Shown piece after piece: positions 5,202-13,481 of a stretch of DNA of 13,658 nucleotides. This DNA comes from JBIOJM01 sp044450785 (GTDB lineage Bacteria > Planctomycetota > Planctomycetia > Isosphaerales > Isosphaeraceae): NCBI GenBank assembly GCA_044450785.1, contig JBIOJM010000282.1:1-13658 (forward strand), written 5' to 3'. A model generated the notes under the pieces. It was given only the letters and a program-made list of their open reading frames with translations. It made no database searches and was not told the origin of the DNA. How positions within the stretch are numbered: position 1 is the stretch's first letter; every line of letters begins with the position of its first letter. The position numbers and the translations under genes were made by a program.

Positions 5202-8200
5202 TTGGATGACGTGAGGGCGCAAGCGTCGCAGTGGTGCGACCAGGCAAGGGGCTTGTGCGAAGACCCCAAGAGTAACGGGCTCGACAGCTTGGCGATTCAG
5301 CTCGACGCCGTCGCCGCTGGTCTACGCCTGCGCCGGCAGCTCGACGAGCTCGGGCCCGACGAGCCGGCCTCTTCGAGCCGCCGCGCCGTCGTGCGCCGGC
5401 TGACCGAGCTGCAAGTGCTGGCCGATTCCGAGATGGACGCCCTCGCCGCGGGCACTTCCCGCTACAACAACGTCACGGACCGCGTCAAGGACTGGCTGGC
5501 CGACACACGGGTGACCCTCCGCAACGTGCTGACCGCCACTCGGCTCGGCTCGCTGCACCAGGCGATGGCGATCGAGGGGCTGCGATCCGACCTGGAGTGG
5601 CTGAGCACCGTCGTGGCCCGGCTCGACCGCGAAACGCCTCACCCGGTGACAGTCTGGCTGGACGTCGAGCTGGGACGTCTGCGGGGCTGGCTCGGGGTGC
5701 CGCCCAGCCGTGATCCAGACCCGCGTGACGAGCCGCTCCGCGCCGGCTGCGAGCGGCTGCAGGCGGCGGTCCTGGAACGGCGCGTCAGCGTCGAGCTCGC
5801 TCGGCCCACGATCGACTCCAGCCCGGACTCACTCTGGGTACAGCGGTTCCATCTCTCGCGTCTCCAGGCGCAAGTGGAGGCGCTCGAGCTTGCAGCCGGG
5901 GAAAGTCCTGCTCACTCCCGGCTCGTCGAGGACCGCGTCCGCTGGCTCGACTCCTTGAGTCGGCGCCGCGCGGAGCTGGCCGATGCCGCGGACGACCGGC
6001 TGACCGCTCTCGAGCTGACCGCCCGCGCCGCGCCCTGCGAGCTCATCGTCCGGACGGCCCTCGACGAGGTCGGTGAGACGATCGCTTTTCTCGAGGACAT
6101 GCTCCTGCGTCGCGCGGTCCGGCGGCTCAGGCTGGTGCGGGACGACCTGGAACGGCTCGTCATCTCGTGCCGTCGCTGGTCGCGTGGCGAGCCGGGCACT
6201 GAAGACGACCAGGATCGGGCGGCCGCCAACCTGCTGCGAAAGCTGACACGGCGAGTCGAACGCTCGTCGCGCCAGATGCGCCGCGAATGGCAGGAGAAGC
6301 TGCTGGCCCTCCGCATGGAATCACTCTTCGGCCACTGGTTCGTCGCGATCCTCGAAAACACCGTGCTGGTCTTGATCCTCGTGCTCTTCGGCTTGATCGC
6401 GGCCGAAGCTTTGCTGGAGCATGCCTCACCAAAGGGACTCTCCGCACGCCAGCATCTGTTCTTCGCCTGGGCCGACCTCGCCGTCTGCTCGGTCTTCCTT
6501 TTCGAGTTCGCACTCAAGCTGGCGCTGGCGCCGCACAGGATGACGTATTTCCTCCGCCACCTGCTGATCGATCTGGTCGCCTCGCTCCCGTTCGGATTCG
6601 TCGCTCATCAGATCGAGCTCGGCCAACTGGACAACGCGCTCCGGCGGGGCACGGAATCGGGCTTGTTGAGGAGTATCGTCCAGGTCGGGCGGATCGTGCT
6701 CCGGTTCTTCCGGTTGGGGATTCCGATCGCCAGGCTGGCGCGAGTGGGGCTCCTCCTCCTGAGGCTCTCCGATCGACTGGTGCGCCGCATGGGCAAGCTG
6801 CTCAATCGCAACATCATCTTGTTCTCGCCGTTGCACGCCCAGAAGCCCGAGTCGAGCGATCGCCATCGTCTGGTTGCCCTGCGCAGCGAGCTGGCGCACG
6901 GCAGGACCGCGGTCGAGGCACGGCTGGATCGCGATCAGCGCCGGCAACTGGCCGAACGAGTTCTCAGCGACCTGGAATGCCGGATCGACTGCCTGCCTGC
7001 CGCGCCCAGCGAGGAGGCCGACGCCGATCCTCCCGGCCGCGAGGTCCCCGTCGAGGCCGTGGTCGAGCGCTTGATCCAGATGACGCCGGAACGACTCGTC
7101 GACCGGATGGGACCGGCGTCCGTGAAGGCCGTCGACCGCTATCTGCGGCTGCTCGACGTCCCCTTGATCCGGCGCCTGCCGGTCGTTCGCAACCTGGTCG
7201 CCTATCGCGAGAAGAGCCCGGCCGAGGCCGTCGCCCTCGCCGCCAATTACCTGGGTCATCTGATTCAGCGGGCGCTCGACGTCGTTTACTTCTTCGCCGA
7301 CCTGCACGGCACCCTGTCGCCGCCGGTCTTTCTCGACCGCTTGGGCGCCACGATCGTCAATGCGACGCGTACGCCCGCCAAGCGGCTGCTCTGGCTCGGG
7401 TCGGTCTTCCTGTTCCTGTTCCTCATCGTCGAGTGGGTGTGGTTCTTGGAACCGTTCCGGACCGTTGTCGTCAAGCTCCAGACCTTGATGGGATGGCCCG
7501 TGATCGTCCTGGGAGTCATCTGCCTGGGCTTCTGGCTCCTGGGCGCCTGGTTCCGCAAGATCGCCAACCAATCCGCCGATTTCTGTGAGCGCATCGTGGA
7601 GGCCCAGTTCGCCACGCACACCAAGAGCCTGAAATCCCGCCGCCGCGACCAGGACGCCCAGTTCCTCGGCGAGCGTGTCATCGACCCCGAGCTGCTGCTC
7701 CGCTCCGCCGACGACCGGGTCCCCGAACCCACCCACCCGAACGAGGACACCGAGACGCGACGCCAGGGCCCAATGTTGTTCGAGAACCGCGAGCTCGTCT
7801 TCCTGAGAAATGTTCGCCTGCTTTATCAGGATTACCTTGACGGTTCTCCCCTGCACCGCTCCGACACCAAAGCGTCGGTCCAGTTGCTGGGCAATCTGGC
7901 ACTGAGCAATCTCAGGCGCAGCCACCTCGGCCACTTGCTCCGCGAGAGCCACACCATCGACCGGCTCGATCTGAGCCGGTCCGGCGGCCTGTTCGGGGGG
8001 CCTTATCTCTGGTTCAACTACATCACGCGGATGCTGGTCCAGGACACGGCGCTCCTGATCATCGACTACAACCGCCATGGGGTTCCGGTGGATCGGCTGG
8101 CCTGCTCGCCGGAGTTGGTCCGCCAAAAGTTCCGCTGCTGGCTCGCCGGCCGGCTCAAGATCGACCCGGACGAAGTCTGGCTGCCGGAATCGAGGACATC

Positions 8201-9596
8201 CGCGGCGGCGGGCCGGCCTTCCGCGACCTCCGGGCCGGGACCGAAGGATGGCCAGGGCGGCCGTGTCCTTCCTTTTGACCCCTCGCCGCGCAAGGAAGCC
8301 GGCGCATTCCTGGAGACGGTCGAGTTCACGGCGGTCGACTTCCTCGCCGACGACGCCGAGCGCGACGCCGAGATTCACGCTCGGTTCGGCCCGCAGGTCG
8401 CGGAGCTGGTGCGGCGAGACCGCCAGCAGAACGTCCGCCGCGCGTTCCGCAGCTTCCCGCTCCACGAGCTGCCGCTGGCGGCACGGACAATCAACCCGTT
8501 CTCCGTCTACGAAACCTATCTCGCGGGAGGCCGGGTCGTCCTCTTGCCCCTCTCCCTGGCGCGGGGCCTGGGGCGAGCGATCCTCCTCGGCCTCCGGAGC
8601 ATCTTTCGGGTCGTTCACCAGATCCTCCATCCCCAGGTCGACCAGCAGAGCGACGTTCCATCCGATACCTACTGGGCGGCCTTGCGCAAGATCCATCGAA
8701 TGCGCAAGCCTGTATTCATGGGATCGCTCTGGCTGCGCGCCCGCTTCGACGTGGAATACCTGGGCCTGCCGCTCCCCACCGCGCCCCCGGGTCTCGCCGG
8801 CCAGGCCTTGATGGAGACCGACCTCGACTACATCGGGGCGACTCGCCGCGACCGGATCATCGCCGAGCAGGTCCGCCGCCAGCACCAGCAGCGGTTGGAA
8901 TGGGTGGCGCGCTGGCTCGATCGATTCGGCTGGACCTTCGACGGGCTGCCGCTCTACCTCGCCGCGGAGATTCCGTTCCTGGCCAATCGCGGCGGCGAGG
9001 CGCTGCGGGCGCTGGTCGCCGCCACCATCCTCGACCATAACGACATCGCCACGCTCGCCCTCTCGATCGAAGGCCTGAAGCGGGTCCTCGTGCACGCCTC
9101 CGACCCGACCCAGGACGCGACCAAACTACCCGCCGGGCTCCCCGATCCCGTCGTGAACCTCCGAACGCTCTGGCACCCCGTAAACCGCTGCAGGCGCCCC
9201 ATTTCCGACCTGTTCGAGCTCCCTTGCTTCCCCCCGTACGGCCTGGCGGAGCGGCGCAGAGTGGTCCGCTACCTGCGCCGGCATCGCCGCGTCGTCAGAG
9301 GCTGGCTCAAGGTCGTGCTCGGCCAGGGGGCCGGCGACCCCTGGGCCACGGTAAGGGCCCGGATCCACGAGGTCCTGCTGCGAACCGACCTCTGGAGCGA
9401 TCAAATCCTGGTCCTGAGAGCAGTCCAAACCTTGACCATGCTCGACTTGCAGCATAACTGCGAGCTCGTCTGGAGCCTCGGTGGCTACACCCGCCCCGAG
9501 CCGGGGACAGCCGAACCCGACGCCCAACCCCCGCGCGCCCTTTTGCATCATGAGGACGAGGCGCTTTCGGCGAGCAGTGCATTGTCGGTTCCGTAA
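5202..9596 (+). CDS. Giant membrane protein with a voltage-sensor-like domain and no recognisable pore
   Basis: This protein has 1464 residues. Residues 1-370 are charged, Arg/Glu/Leu-rich and mostly helical, probably coiled coil, and soluble. Residues 378-520 look like a voltage-sensor domain: S1 about 380-402; S2 about 418-441 with Phe432-x-x-Glu435-x3-Lys439; S3 about 449-467 with Asp457 before a Leu-Pro; S4 from about 490 with arginines 497, 501, 504, 511 and 514. No pore loop or filter such as TVGYG follows. A soluble helical stretch runs to about 725, then two helices (about 728-748 and 766-785) joined by only about 17 residues. Residues 790-1464 are unassigned, with Pro/Gly/Ser-rich linkers near 836-857 and 996-1030 and a hydrophobic Arg-studded patch at 1110-1142. 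Candidate roles are voltage- or tension-linked signalling or a channel of unfamiliar build; none is proven. The TTG start is discussed under its ribosome binding site. The enolase-superfamily gene follows after 43 bases. Confidence 0.88.
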   Translation: MDDVRAQASQWCDQARGLCEDPKSNGLDSLAIQLDAVAAGLRLRRQLDELGPDEPASSSRRAVVRRLTELQVLADSEMDALAAGTSRYNNVTDRVKDWLADTRVTLRNVLTATRLGSLHQAMAIEGLRSDLEWLSTVVARLDRETPHPVTVWLDVELGRLRGWLGVPPSRDPDPRDEPLRAGCERLQAAVLERRVSVELARPTIDSSPDSLWVQRFHLSRLQAQVEALELAAGESPAHSRLVEDRVRWLDSLSRRRAELADAADDRLTALELTARAAPCELIVRTALDEVGETIAFLEDMLLRRAVRRLRLVRDDLERLVISCRRWSRGEPGTEDDQDRAAANLLRKLTRRVERSSRQMRREWQEKLLALRMESLFGHWFVAILENTVLVLILVLFGLIAAEALLEHASPKGLSARQHLFFAWADLAVCSVFLFEFALKLALAPHRMTYFLRHLLIDLVASLPFGFVAHQIELGQLDNALRRGTESGLLRSIVQVGRIVLRFFRLGIPIARLARVGLLLLRLSDRLVRRMGKLLNRNIILFSPLHAQKPESSDRHRLVALRSELAHGRTAVEARLDRDQRRQLAERVLSDLECRIDCLPAAPSEEADADPPGREVPVEAVVERLIQMTPERLVDRMGPASVKAVDRYLRLLDVPLIRRLPVVRNLVAYREKSPAEAVALAANYLGHLIQRALDVVYFFADLHGTLSPPVFLDRLGATIVNATRTPAKRLLWLGSVFLFLFLIVEWVWFLEPFRTVVVKLQTLMGWPVIVLGVICLGFWLLGAWFRKIANQSADFCERIVEAQFATHTKSLKSRRRDQDAQFLGERVIDPELLLRSADDRVPEPTHPNEDTETRRQGPMLFENRELVFLRNVRLLYQDYLDGSPLHRSDTKASVQLLGNLALSNLRRSHLGHLLRESHTIDRLDLSRSGGLFGGPYLWFNYITRMLVQDTALLIIDYNRHGVPVDRLACSPELVRQKFRCWLAGRLKIDPDEVWLPESRTSAAAGRPSATSGPGPKDGQGGRVLPFDPSPRKEAGAFLETVEFTAVDFLADDAERDAEIHARFGPQVAELVRRDRQQNVRRAFRSFPLHELPLAARTINPFSVYETYLAGGRVVLLPLSLARGLGRAILLGLRSIFRVVHQILHPQVDQQSDVPSDTYWAALRKIHRMRKPVFMGSLWLRARFDVEYLGLPLPTAPPGLAGQALMETDLDYIGATRRDRIIAEQVRRQHQQRLEWVARWLDRFGWTFDGLPLYLAAEIPFLANRGGEALRALVAATILDHNDIATLALSIEGLKRVLVHASDPTQDATKLPAGLPDPVVNLRTLWHPVNRCRRPISDLFELPCFPPYGLAERRRVVRYLRRHRRVVRGWLKVVLGQGAGDPWATVRARIHEVLLRTDLWSDQILVLRAVQTLTMLDLQHNCELVWSLGGYTRPEPGTAEPDAQPPRALLHHEDEALSASSALSVP

Positions 9597-9639
9597 AGAT
9601 TCGTTCGTGCTGATTGTCGCCCTGTCAAGAACGACGCCC

Positions 9640-10815
9640 ATGAAGATCACCCGGATCGACACGCATATCCTCCTGGTCCCCGATTATGACGCTTCGGCGT
9701 GTTCCTCGGCTCAGGATGACCTGGTCGTCGAGGTGCACACGGACGAGGGGTTGGTCGGGATCGGCGAGACCGACACGAACCCGTGGATCGCTCGCGAATG
9801 CATCCGCGCGCGCGGAACGCACTGCATGGGCCTGGGACTGGCGGAGATGCTCTTGGGTGCCGACCCGATGCAGCCCGAGTCGGTCTGGGAGCGGATCTAC
9901 CGCGGCTCGAAGATGACCGGCCGGCGCGGGGCCCTGATCTGCGCCCTGGGTGCGATCGACATGGCCCTCTGGGACATCAAGGGCAAGGCCCTGGGGCTGC
10001 CCATCACCCGGCTGATCGGGAGCTCTGGTCGCACGAAGGTCACGCCGTATGCCTCACTCCTGCCGGCGGGCCGGACGCTCGACGAATACGGAGAGTCGCT
10101 GGTCGCGAAGGCTGTGGCCGCGAAAGCCCTGGGCTTTCGCGCTGCGAAGCTGGAGGTCTGCTTGAGTGGGCCCTACAGCCACCACGGCATGCAGGAGAGC
10201 GACGACGCGTTGGTCGCGCTCGTCGCCGAGTGTCGCCGCGCGGTCGGGCCCGAGCTGGCGCTCATGGTCGATGTCGCCTACGCCTGGCCCGACGCTAGGG
10301 CGGCGCTCGGCGTCCTGGAGCGGCTGGCCCCTTACGATCTCGAGTTCATCGAGACCCCGATCGACATCGACGACCTTGATGGCTATGCCTTTCTCCACGC
10401 CCGGTCGCCGATCCCGATCGCCGCGGGCGAGTGGCAGAACACCCACTTCGAGTTCCTCGACTTGGCCGATCGCGGCTTGGTCGACGTGCTCCAGCCGGAC
10501 GTCGGCCGCGTCGGCGGCTTCACCGAGGCGATGAGGGTCTGCCGGATCGCCGCCGACCGCGGCCGCCTGATCGTCCCGCACTGCTGGAAGAGCGGGATCG
10601 GGATTGCCGCGAGTGCGCACCTCGCCGCGGCGTGCGACCACTGCCCGTACATCGAGTTCTTGCCTGTCGAGCTCGCCGAGTCTCCGCTTCGCCGCGAGCT
10701 GTTGCTGGACGACTTCCCGGTCGTCGACGGCATGATCACGCTTCCCAGCTCTTCGGGACTGGGTATCGAGCTGAATCGAGACGTGCTCGAAAAGTATCGC
10801 GTGGATGATCGGTGA
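9640..10815 (+). CDS. Mandelate racemase/muconate lactonizing family enzyme (enolase superfamily)
   Basis: This 391-residue cytoplasmic enzyme has the family's lid domain (1-125) and barrel. The signature GAIDMALWDIKGKALG at 104-119 is present. Likely Mg2+ ligands are Asp211, Glu238 (FIETP) and Glu264 (AAGEW). The Asp287 (LQPD) and His314 (VPHCW) pair matches the mandelate racemase Asp-His base. On the opposite side, where many members have Lys-x-Lys, this protein has Lys170-Leu-Glu172. The most likely chemistry is abstraction of a proton alpha to a carboxylate, as in sugar-acid dehydratases or racemases; the substrate is not assignable. The ATG at 9640 starts the standard MKITRIDTH opening; an open frame extends upstream into the preceding gene but carries no homology. 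The Shine-Dalgarno is weak. Cotranscription with the giant gene, 43 bases upstream, is possible. A strong hairpin lies 54 bases past the stop. Confidence 0.9.
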   Translation: MKITRIDTHILLVPDYDASACSSAQDDLVVEVHTDEGLVGIGETDTNPWIARECIRARGTHCMGLGLAEMLLGADPMQPESVWERIYRGSKMTGRRGALICALGAIDMALWDIKGKALGLPITRLIGSSGRTKVTPYASLLPAGRTLDEYGESLVAKAVAAKALGFRAAKLEVCLSGPYSHHGMQESDDALVALVAECRRAVGPELALMVDVAYAWPDARAALGVLERLAPYDLEFIETPIDIDDLDGYAFLHARSPIPIAAGEWQNTHFEFLDLADRGLVDVLQPDVGRVGGFTEAMRVCRIAADRGRLIVPHCWKSGIGIAASAHLAAACDHCPYIEFLPVELAESPLRRELLLDDFPVVDGMITLPSSSGLGIELNRDVLEKYRVDDR

Positions 10816-10868
10816 GGGGCCAGTGGCACTCGCAGCTTCCCGCAGCGGACGATGAACGAAATCTGCCT

Positions 10869-10889
10869 CCCTCTCCCCGCGGGAGAGGG
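10869..10889. repeat. CCCTCTCCC/GGGAGAGGG dispersed hairpin, possible terminator
   Basis: CCCTCTCCC (10869-10877) and GGGAGAGGG (10881-10889) form a perfect 9-bp stem with a 3-base CGC spacer. This is the core of a widespread bacterial intergenic repeat; its spurious translation PPQPSPAGRG (- strand) is a familiar artefact in protein databases. Following the enolase-superfamily gene it may stabilise the message end or assist termination, though no T-run follows. Confidence 0.7.
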
Positions 10890-11168
10890 CTGGGGAGGGC
10901 CGAGCGGCACCGAGAGCCTCCCCCAGTTGAATCGCCCCATCCGCATCGTTTCTAGCCCCCCGAGACTCGGGATAACGCATCGGTGCCGATGAGCCAAGAT
11001 ATCGATTACAGGAGAACTACGGGATTCCCCATTTTCCCATGGATGGCGCACGCAAAGTGGCGAACGATTCGACTGGGATCGAAAAAAGCGGCCTCACGCG
11101 CACATGATCGCTGTTTCTTCCGCTCAGTCTGGATAGAGGCTTGCTCCACCCATCCTCAAAAACCATCC

Positions 11169-11173
11169 GGAGG
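11169..11173 (+). promoter_or_regulatory. Ribosome binding site of the HEAT-repeat gene
   Basis: GGAGG lies 8 bases before ATG at 11182. The in-frame GTG at 11176 is only 2 bases away, too close for initiation, so the ATG is chosen; it also starts a clean signal peptide. Confidence 0.8.
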
Positions 11174-11181
11174 TCGTGGAA

Positions 11182-13188
11182 ATGAAGTACGTTCGACCCC
11201 TCAGCTTCGGACTGCTCTCGGCCGCCCTTGCTACGATGGCCCTCGCCAAGGAGCCAGGTCCGCGCGCTCTCGACCTGGAAAATGCGATTGTCAATGCGGA
11301 CCTGATTGTCGCCGTCCGGCTCACGGATGTCTCCGAGCGCACCGTGATCCACGGCGGAAAAGAAGCTCGCTCCACGCAGCAGTTTACGTTTGAGCCGGTA
11401 CGGACACTCAAGGGACTCTTCTCTCGCGACACATTGAAACTCACCAACGACGACCTGGGCACCGACCAGTTCAGCGACCGCCCGGCTTCGCTCGAGAAAG
11501 GTCAGTTGCGGATGCTCCTCCTCGGTCGATCTGGCCGCGGCTACGCCAACAGCAATCGCGCCGGTGCACTCGATCTGTCGCTTCCGTTGCTCGCAGACCG
11601 CGACGATCCGTTGTTCGAGGCTGTGCGCGTCCTGATCAAGGTGACCCAAGAAACGGACCGTGCCAGGAAAGTCGAGGGCCTCCGTGACGGCCTCAAGACG
11701 AGCCGGGGTCGTGCCTCGATCCCGCTCCTTCATGCCCTTGGCCGCCGCGCGATGCTCGCCGCGCAGACTGCCGGCACGATGGCGACCGTGGCCAGGGCGT
11801 TGGGAGACGAGTCTTTTGACGTGCGCGAAACGGCGGCGGAAACCGCACGAGCGATCATCGAGGCCGATTATCTCCACCAGAAGCCGATCCGCGAAGAAGC
11901 CCGCGTCGCGCTCCTGGTCGCGCTCGAGAAAGCCGGCGTCAAGATCGCGACTCGTGTCGCCTTGATCGACGCTCTCGCCCTCGCCGGCGATCCGACACGC
12001 GACGCTCAAGCCCCCTGGATCGAGTACAACCTCCCGAAACTGTCCTTCGCCGAGCGTGCCGCTCGGTTGCGAGCCATCGGCCACATCGACCGATCCGGCC
12101 GCCACAAAGCCCTGGCCTCCGAACTGGCGGAGCTGCCGCTCGATGCTCCCGATGTGCTCGATGAAGCGATCGAGCAGTCACTGATCCGCCTGGCGAAAGA
12201 TCAGGCCGCTCGTCCCCTGATCGATCGAATCGAGGCAAAGCACGCGGCTGGCTTGGATGTCTCACCTGACATTGATCGAATCGTCGATTTGCCACCGGCA
12301 TCGGCAGCCTCTGTATTGCTCCAGGCCGCAAAGTTGCCACTCGATGTCGAAGAGCGGATCGTGTTAGCCACCGCCGCCGAGCGAGCGCCCGACCCTCGCC
12401 TCGTCCCCATTCTCGCGACGATGCTCGATCCGCGGGTGGAGAATCTCCGATGGCGGGCCATCGCTGCGCTCTTGAAAATCGACACCGACGAGGCCGCCAG
12501 AGTCCTGCGGGCGCACCTTTCCGAGGAGGGTAACCTTGCGCGCAAACTCGAGATCGCAGAGTTTCTCGGCCGGCATCAAATCCGCGACGGCTATCCGTAC
12601 GCGATTGAGCACATGTCGGAATTGCATCTCCGCGACCAAGCAGTTGCCGCGCTCGCCGCAATCCGAGAGCCTAAAGCTCTGGGCGAATTGCATCAAATCT
12701 TGAAAAGCAGCAACGATCTTGAATGGAACCGCGCCGCGATCCGTGCGCTGGGCCGGCTTGGCGAAAAGGGGTATTCAGAGCAATTCCTGGTCTTCGCGAG
12801 GAACCTCCACCATCCCGAGTGCCAAGCCTCGATCCTCGCATTGGCCGATCTCGGCGACCCCGCGCTTTTGCCCATTCTCAGCGAGGCGTTTTCCTCACGG
12901 AACGACGAGATCGTCACCACGGCCGCCCGCGCTACGGGCACACTCCTCTCCCGACCGAACGTCAAAGCCGATGATCTCCGCGATCGTCTCGCCGCCCTAT
13001 TGGCTGACGTCGATGCTTCCCAACAAGCCCGTTCCGCAGCGCTCGAATCGCTGGCAAAGCTCGGCGATGTCCGCATCCACCACGCACTCGCTGTCGCCGT
13101 TCGCGACGGCCGGATCGAAGGCTCTGGCCTGCTCGCGCAGGTTGAACGACAGGTCGTGGAGCGCAAGGTCGTGCTCGCGAATCAATGA
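11182..13188 (+). CDS. Secreted HEAT-repeat protein
   Basis: This 668-residue protein begins with a signal peptide: Lys2, Arg5, a hydrophobic core at about 8-20, and an ALA site at 20-22. Residues 30-155 look like a small beta-rich domain (NADLIVAVRLTDV, EPVRTLKG, LRMLLLG). From about 160 to the end it is a run of paired helices with HEAT/PBS-lyase character, for example ALGDESFDVRETAAETA, LKIDTDEAARVLRAHL, AAIREPKALGELHQIL and ALADLGDPALLPILSEAF. HEAT solenoids are scaffolds for protein binding; no catalytic residues are seen. Planctomycetes carry many exported HEAT proteins of unknown partner, and this fits that pattern. A perfect-length frame, strong ribosome binding site and even codon use argue that it is intact. 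The stop overlaps by 7 bases the antisense transposase remnant. Fine function is unknown. Confidence 0.86.
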   Translation: MKYVRPLSFGLLSAALATMALAKEPGPRALDLENAIVNADLIVAVRLTDVSERTVIHGGKEARSTQQFTFEPVRTLKGLFSRDTLKLTNDDLGTDQFSDRPASLEKGQLRMLLLGRSGRGYANSNRAGALDLSLPLLADRDDPLFEAVRVLIKVTQETDRARKVEGLRDGLKTSRGRASIPLLHALGRRAMLAAQTAGTMATVARALGDESFDVRETAAETARAIIEADYLHQKPIREEARVALLVALEKAGVKIATRVALIDALALAGDPTRDAQAPWIEYNLPKLSFAERAARLRAIGHIDRSGRHKALASELAELPLDAPDVLDEAIEQSLIRLAKDQAARPLIDRIEAKHAAGLDVSPDIDRIVDLPPASAASVLLQAAKLPLDVEERIVLATAAERAPDPRLVPILATMLDPRVENLRWRAIAALLKIDTDEAARVLRAHLSEEGNLARKLEIAEFLGRHQIRDGYPYAIEHMSELHLRDQAVAALAAIREPKALGELHQILKSSNDLEWNRAAIRALGRLGEKGYSEQFLVFARNLHHPECQASILALADLGDPALLPILSEAFSSRNDEIVTTAARATGTLLSRPNVKADDLRDRLAALLADVDASQQARSAALESLAKLGDVRIHHALAVAVRDGRIEGSGLLAQVERQVVERKVVLANQ

Positions 13189-13481
13189 ACGCGAAAGTGG
13201 ACGTCCGCACGAATCGCGACCGCGACGTTAAGGAACCAGCCGGAAAAGCCCGTCGTTTTTTTTGTCGGCGAGCGTGACAAACGCGCCGCGTTTTCGTCCG
13301 TCTCTAGCTGGATCCGCCGCTTTTCTTTCTTGAGTCGTTGCTGATGCGCCTCGTAACACCGGCCCCGGTTGTTGTCGAAGATCTGATCAAGAGAGCCGGA
13401 ATCGGCGACCCACCGCCACTGGGTCAAGACAGCCTCGGCCAGAGGCAGACGGGGCAACGTATTGCGTGCTTGGACCTCCAT
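13182..13481 (-). pseudogene. IS4-type transposase 5' remnant
   Basis: The first 44 or so codons (13350-13481) read like the N-terminus of planctomycete IS4-type transposases: LPRLPLAEAVL, WRWVAD, and RGRCYE at about residues 9-44. After that the frame continues to a stop at 13182 with basic, low-complexity-looking sequence (RLKKEKRR) that I do not recognise. The product would be 99 residues, where full transposases have about 350-450, and no DDE catalytic core is present. The start ATG at 13481 is kept with an excellent AAGGAGG six bases upstream. It is probably a deleted insertion sequence. An alternative is a small new reading frame built on the fragment. Confidence 0.6.
13223..13263 (+). 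terminator. Candidate intrinsic terminator after the HEAT-repeat gene
   Basis: CGACG at 13223-13227 can pair with CGTCG at 13251-13255, directly followed by eight T (13256-13263). The loop is long (23 bases) and the outer stem short, so the hairpin is weak, but the T8 run is striking in this GC-rich sequence. It starts 35 bases after the HEAT stop. Confidence 0.45.

Larger units (their letters stand above)
10816..11181. other. Intergenic region (366 bases) with repeats
   Basis: No credible gene is seen. The region carries the perfect hairpin at 10869-10889 and a 6-2-6 inverted repeat CATCGG-TG-CCGATG at 10978-10991 that could be an operator. An open frame from 10983 runs on into the HEAT gene in another frame and resembles nothing known. 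The promoter of the HEAT-repeat gene should lie here, but no convincing -35/-10 pair was found. Confidence 0.6.

Noticed and set aside
5177..5209. Ten-codon frame starting at ATG 5177 and overlapping the TTG start, a possible leader peptide
   Set aside because: It has no Shine-Dalgarno and begins two bases after a GC hairpin; it also has no regulatory codon pattern.
4959..5269. Two - strand frames of 87 and 97 codons in the divergent spacer
   Set aside because: They read through the dispersed hairpin (GGHGGPP-like peptide), overlap each other, and show no family features or start signals.
6426..9095. 889-codon open frame on the - strand inside the giant gene
   Set aside because: It is fully antisense to a better-supported protein and its composition (Gln/Glu/Arg/Pro-rich, no domains or helices) is typical of a GC-rich shadow frame.
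10983..11393. 136-codon + strand frame before and into the HEAT gene
   Set aside because: It overlaps the HEAT gene by more than 200 bases in another frame, has no convincing ribosome binding site, and has no recognisable protein features.
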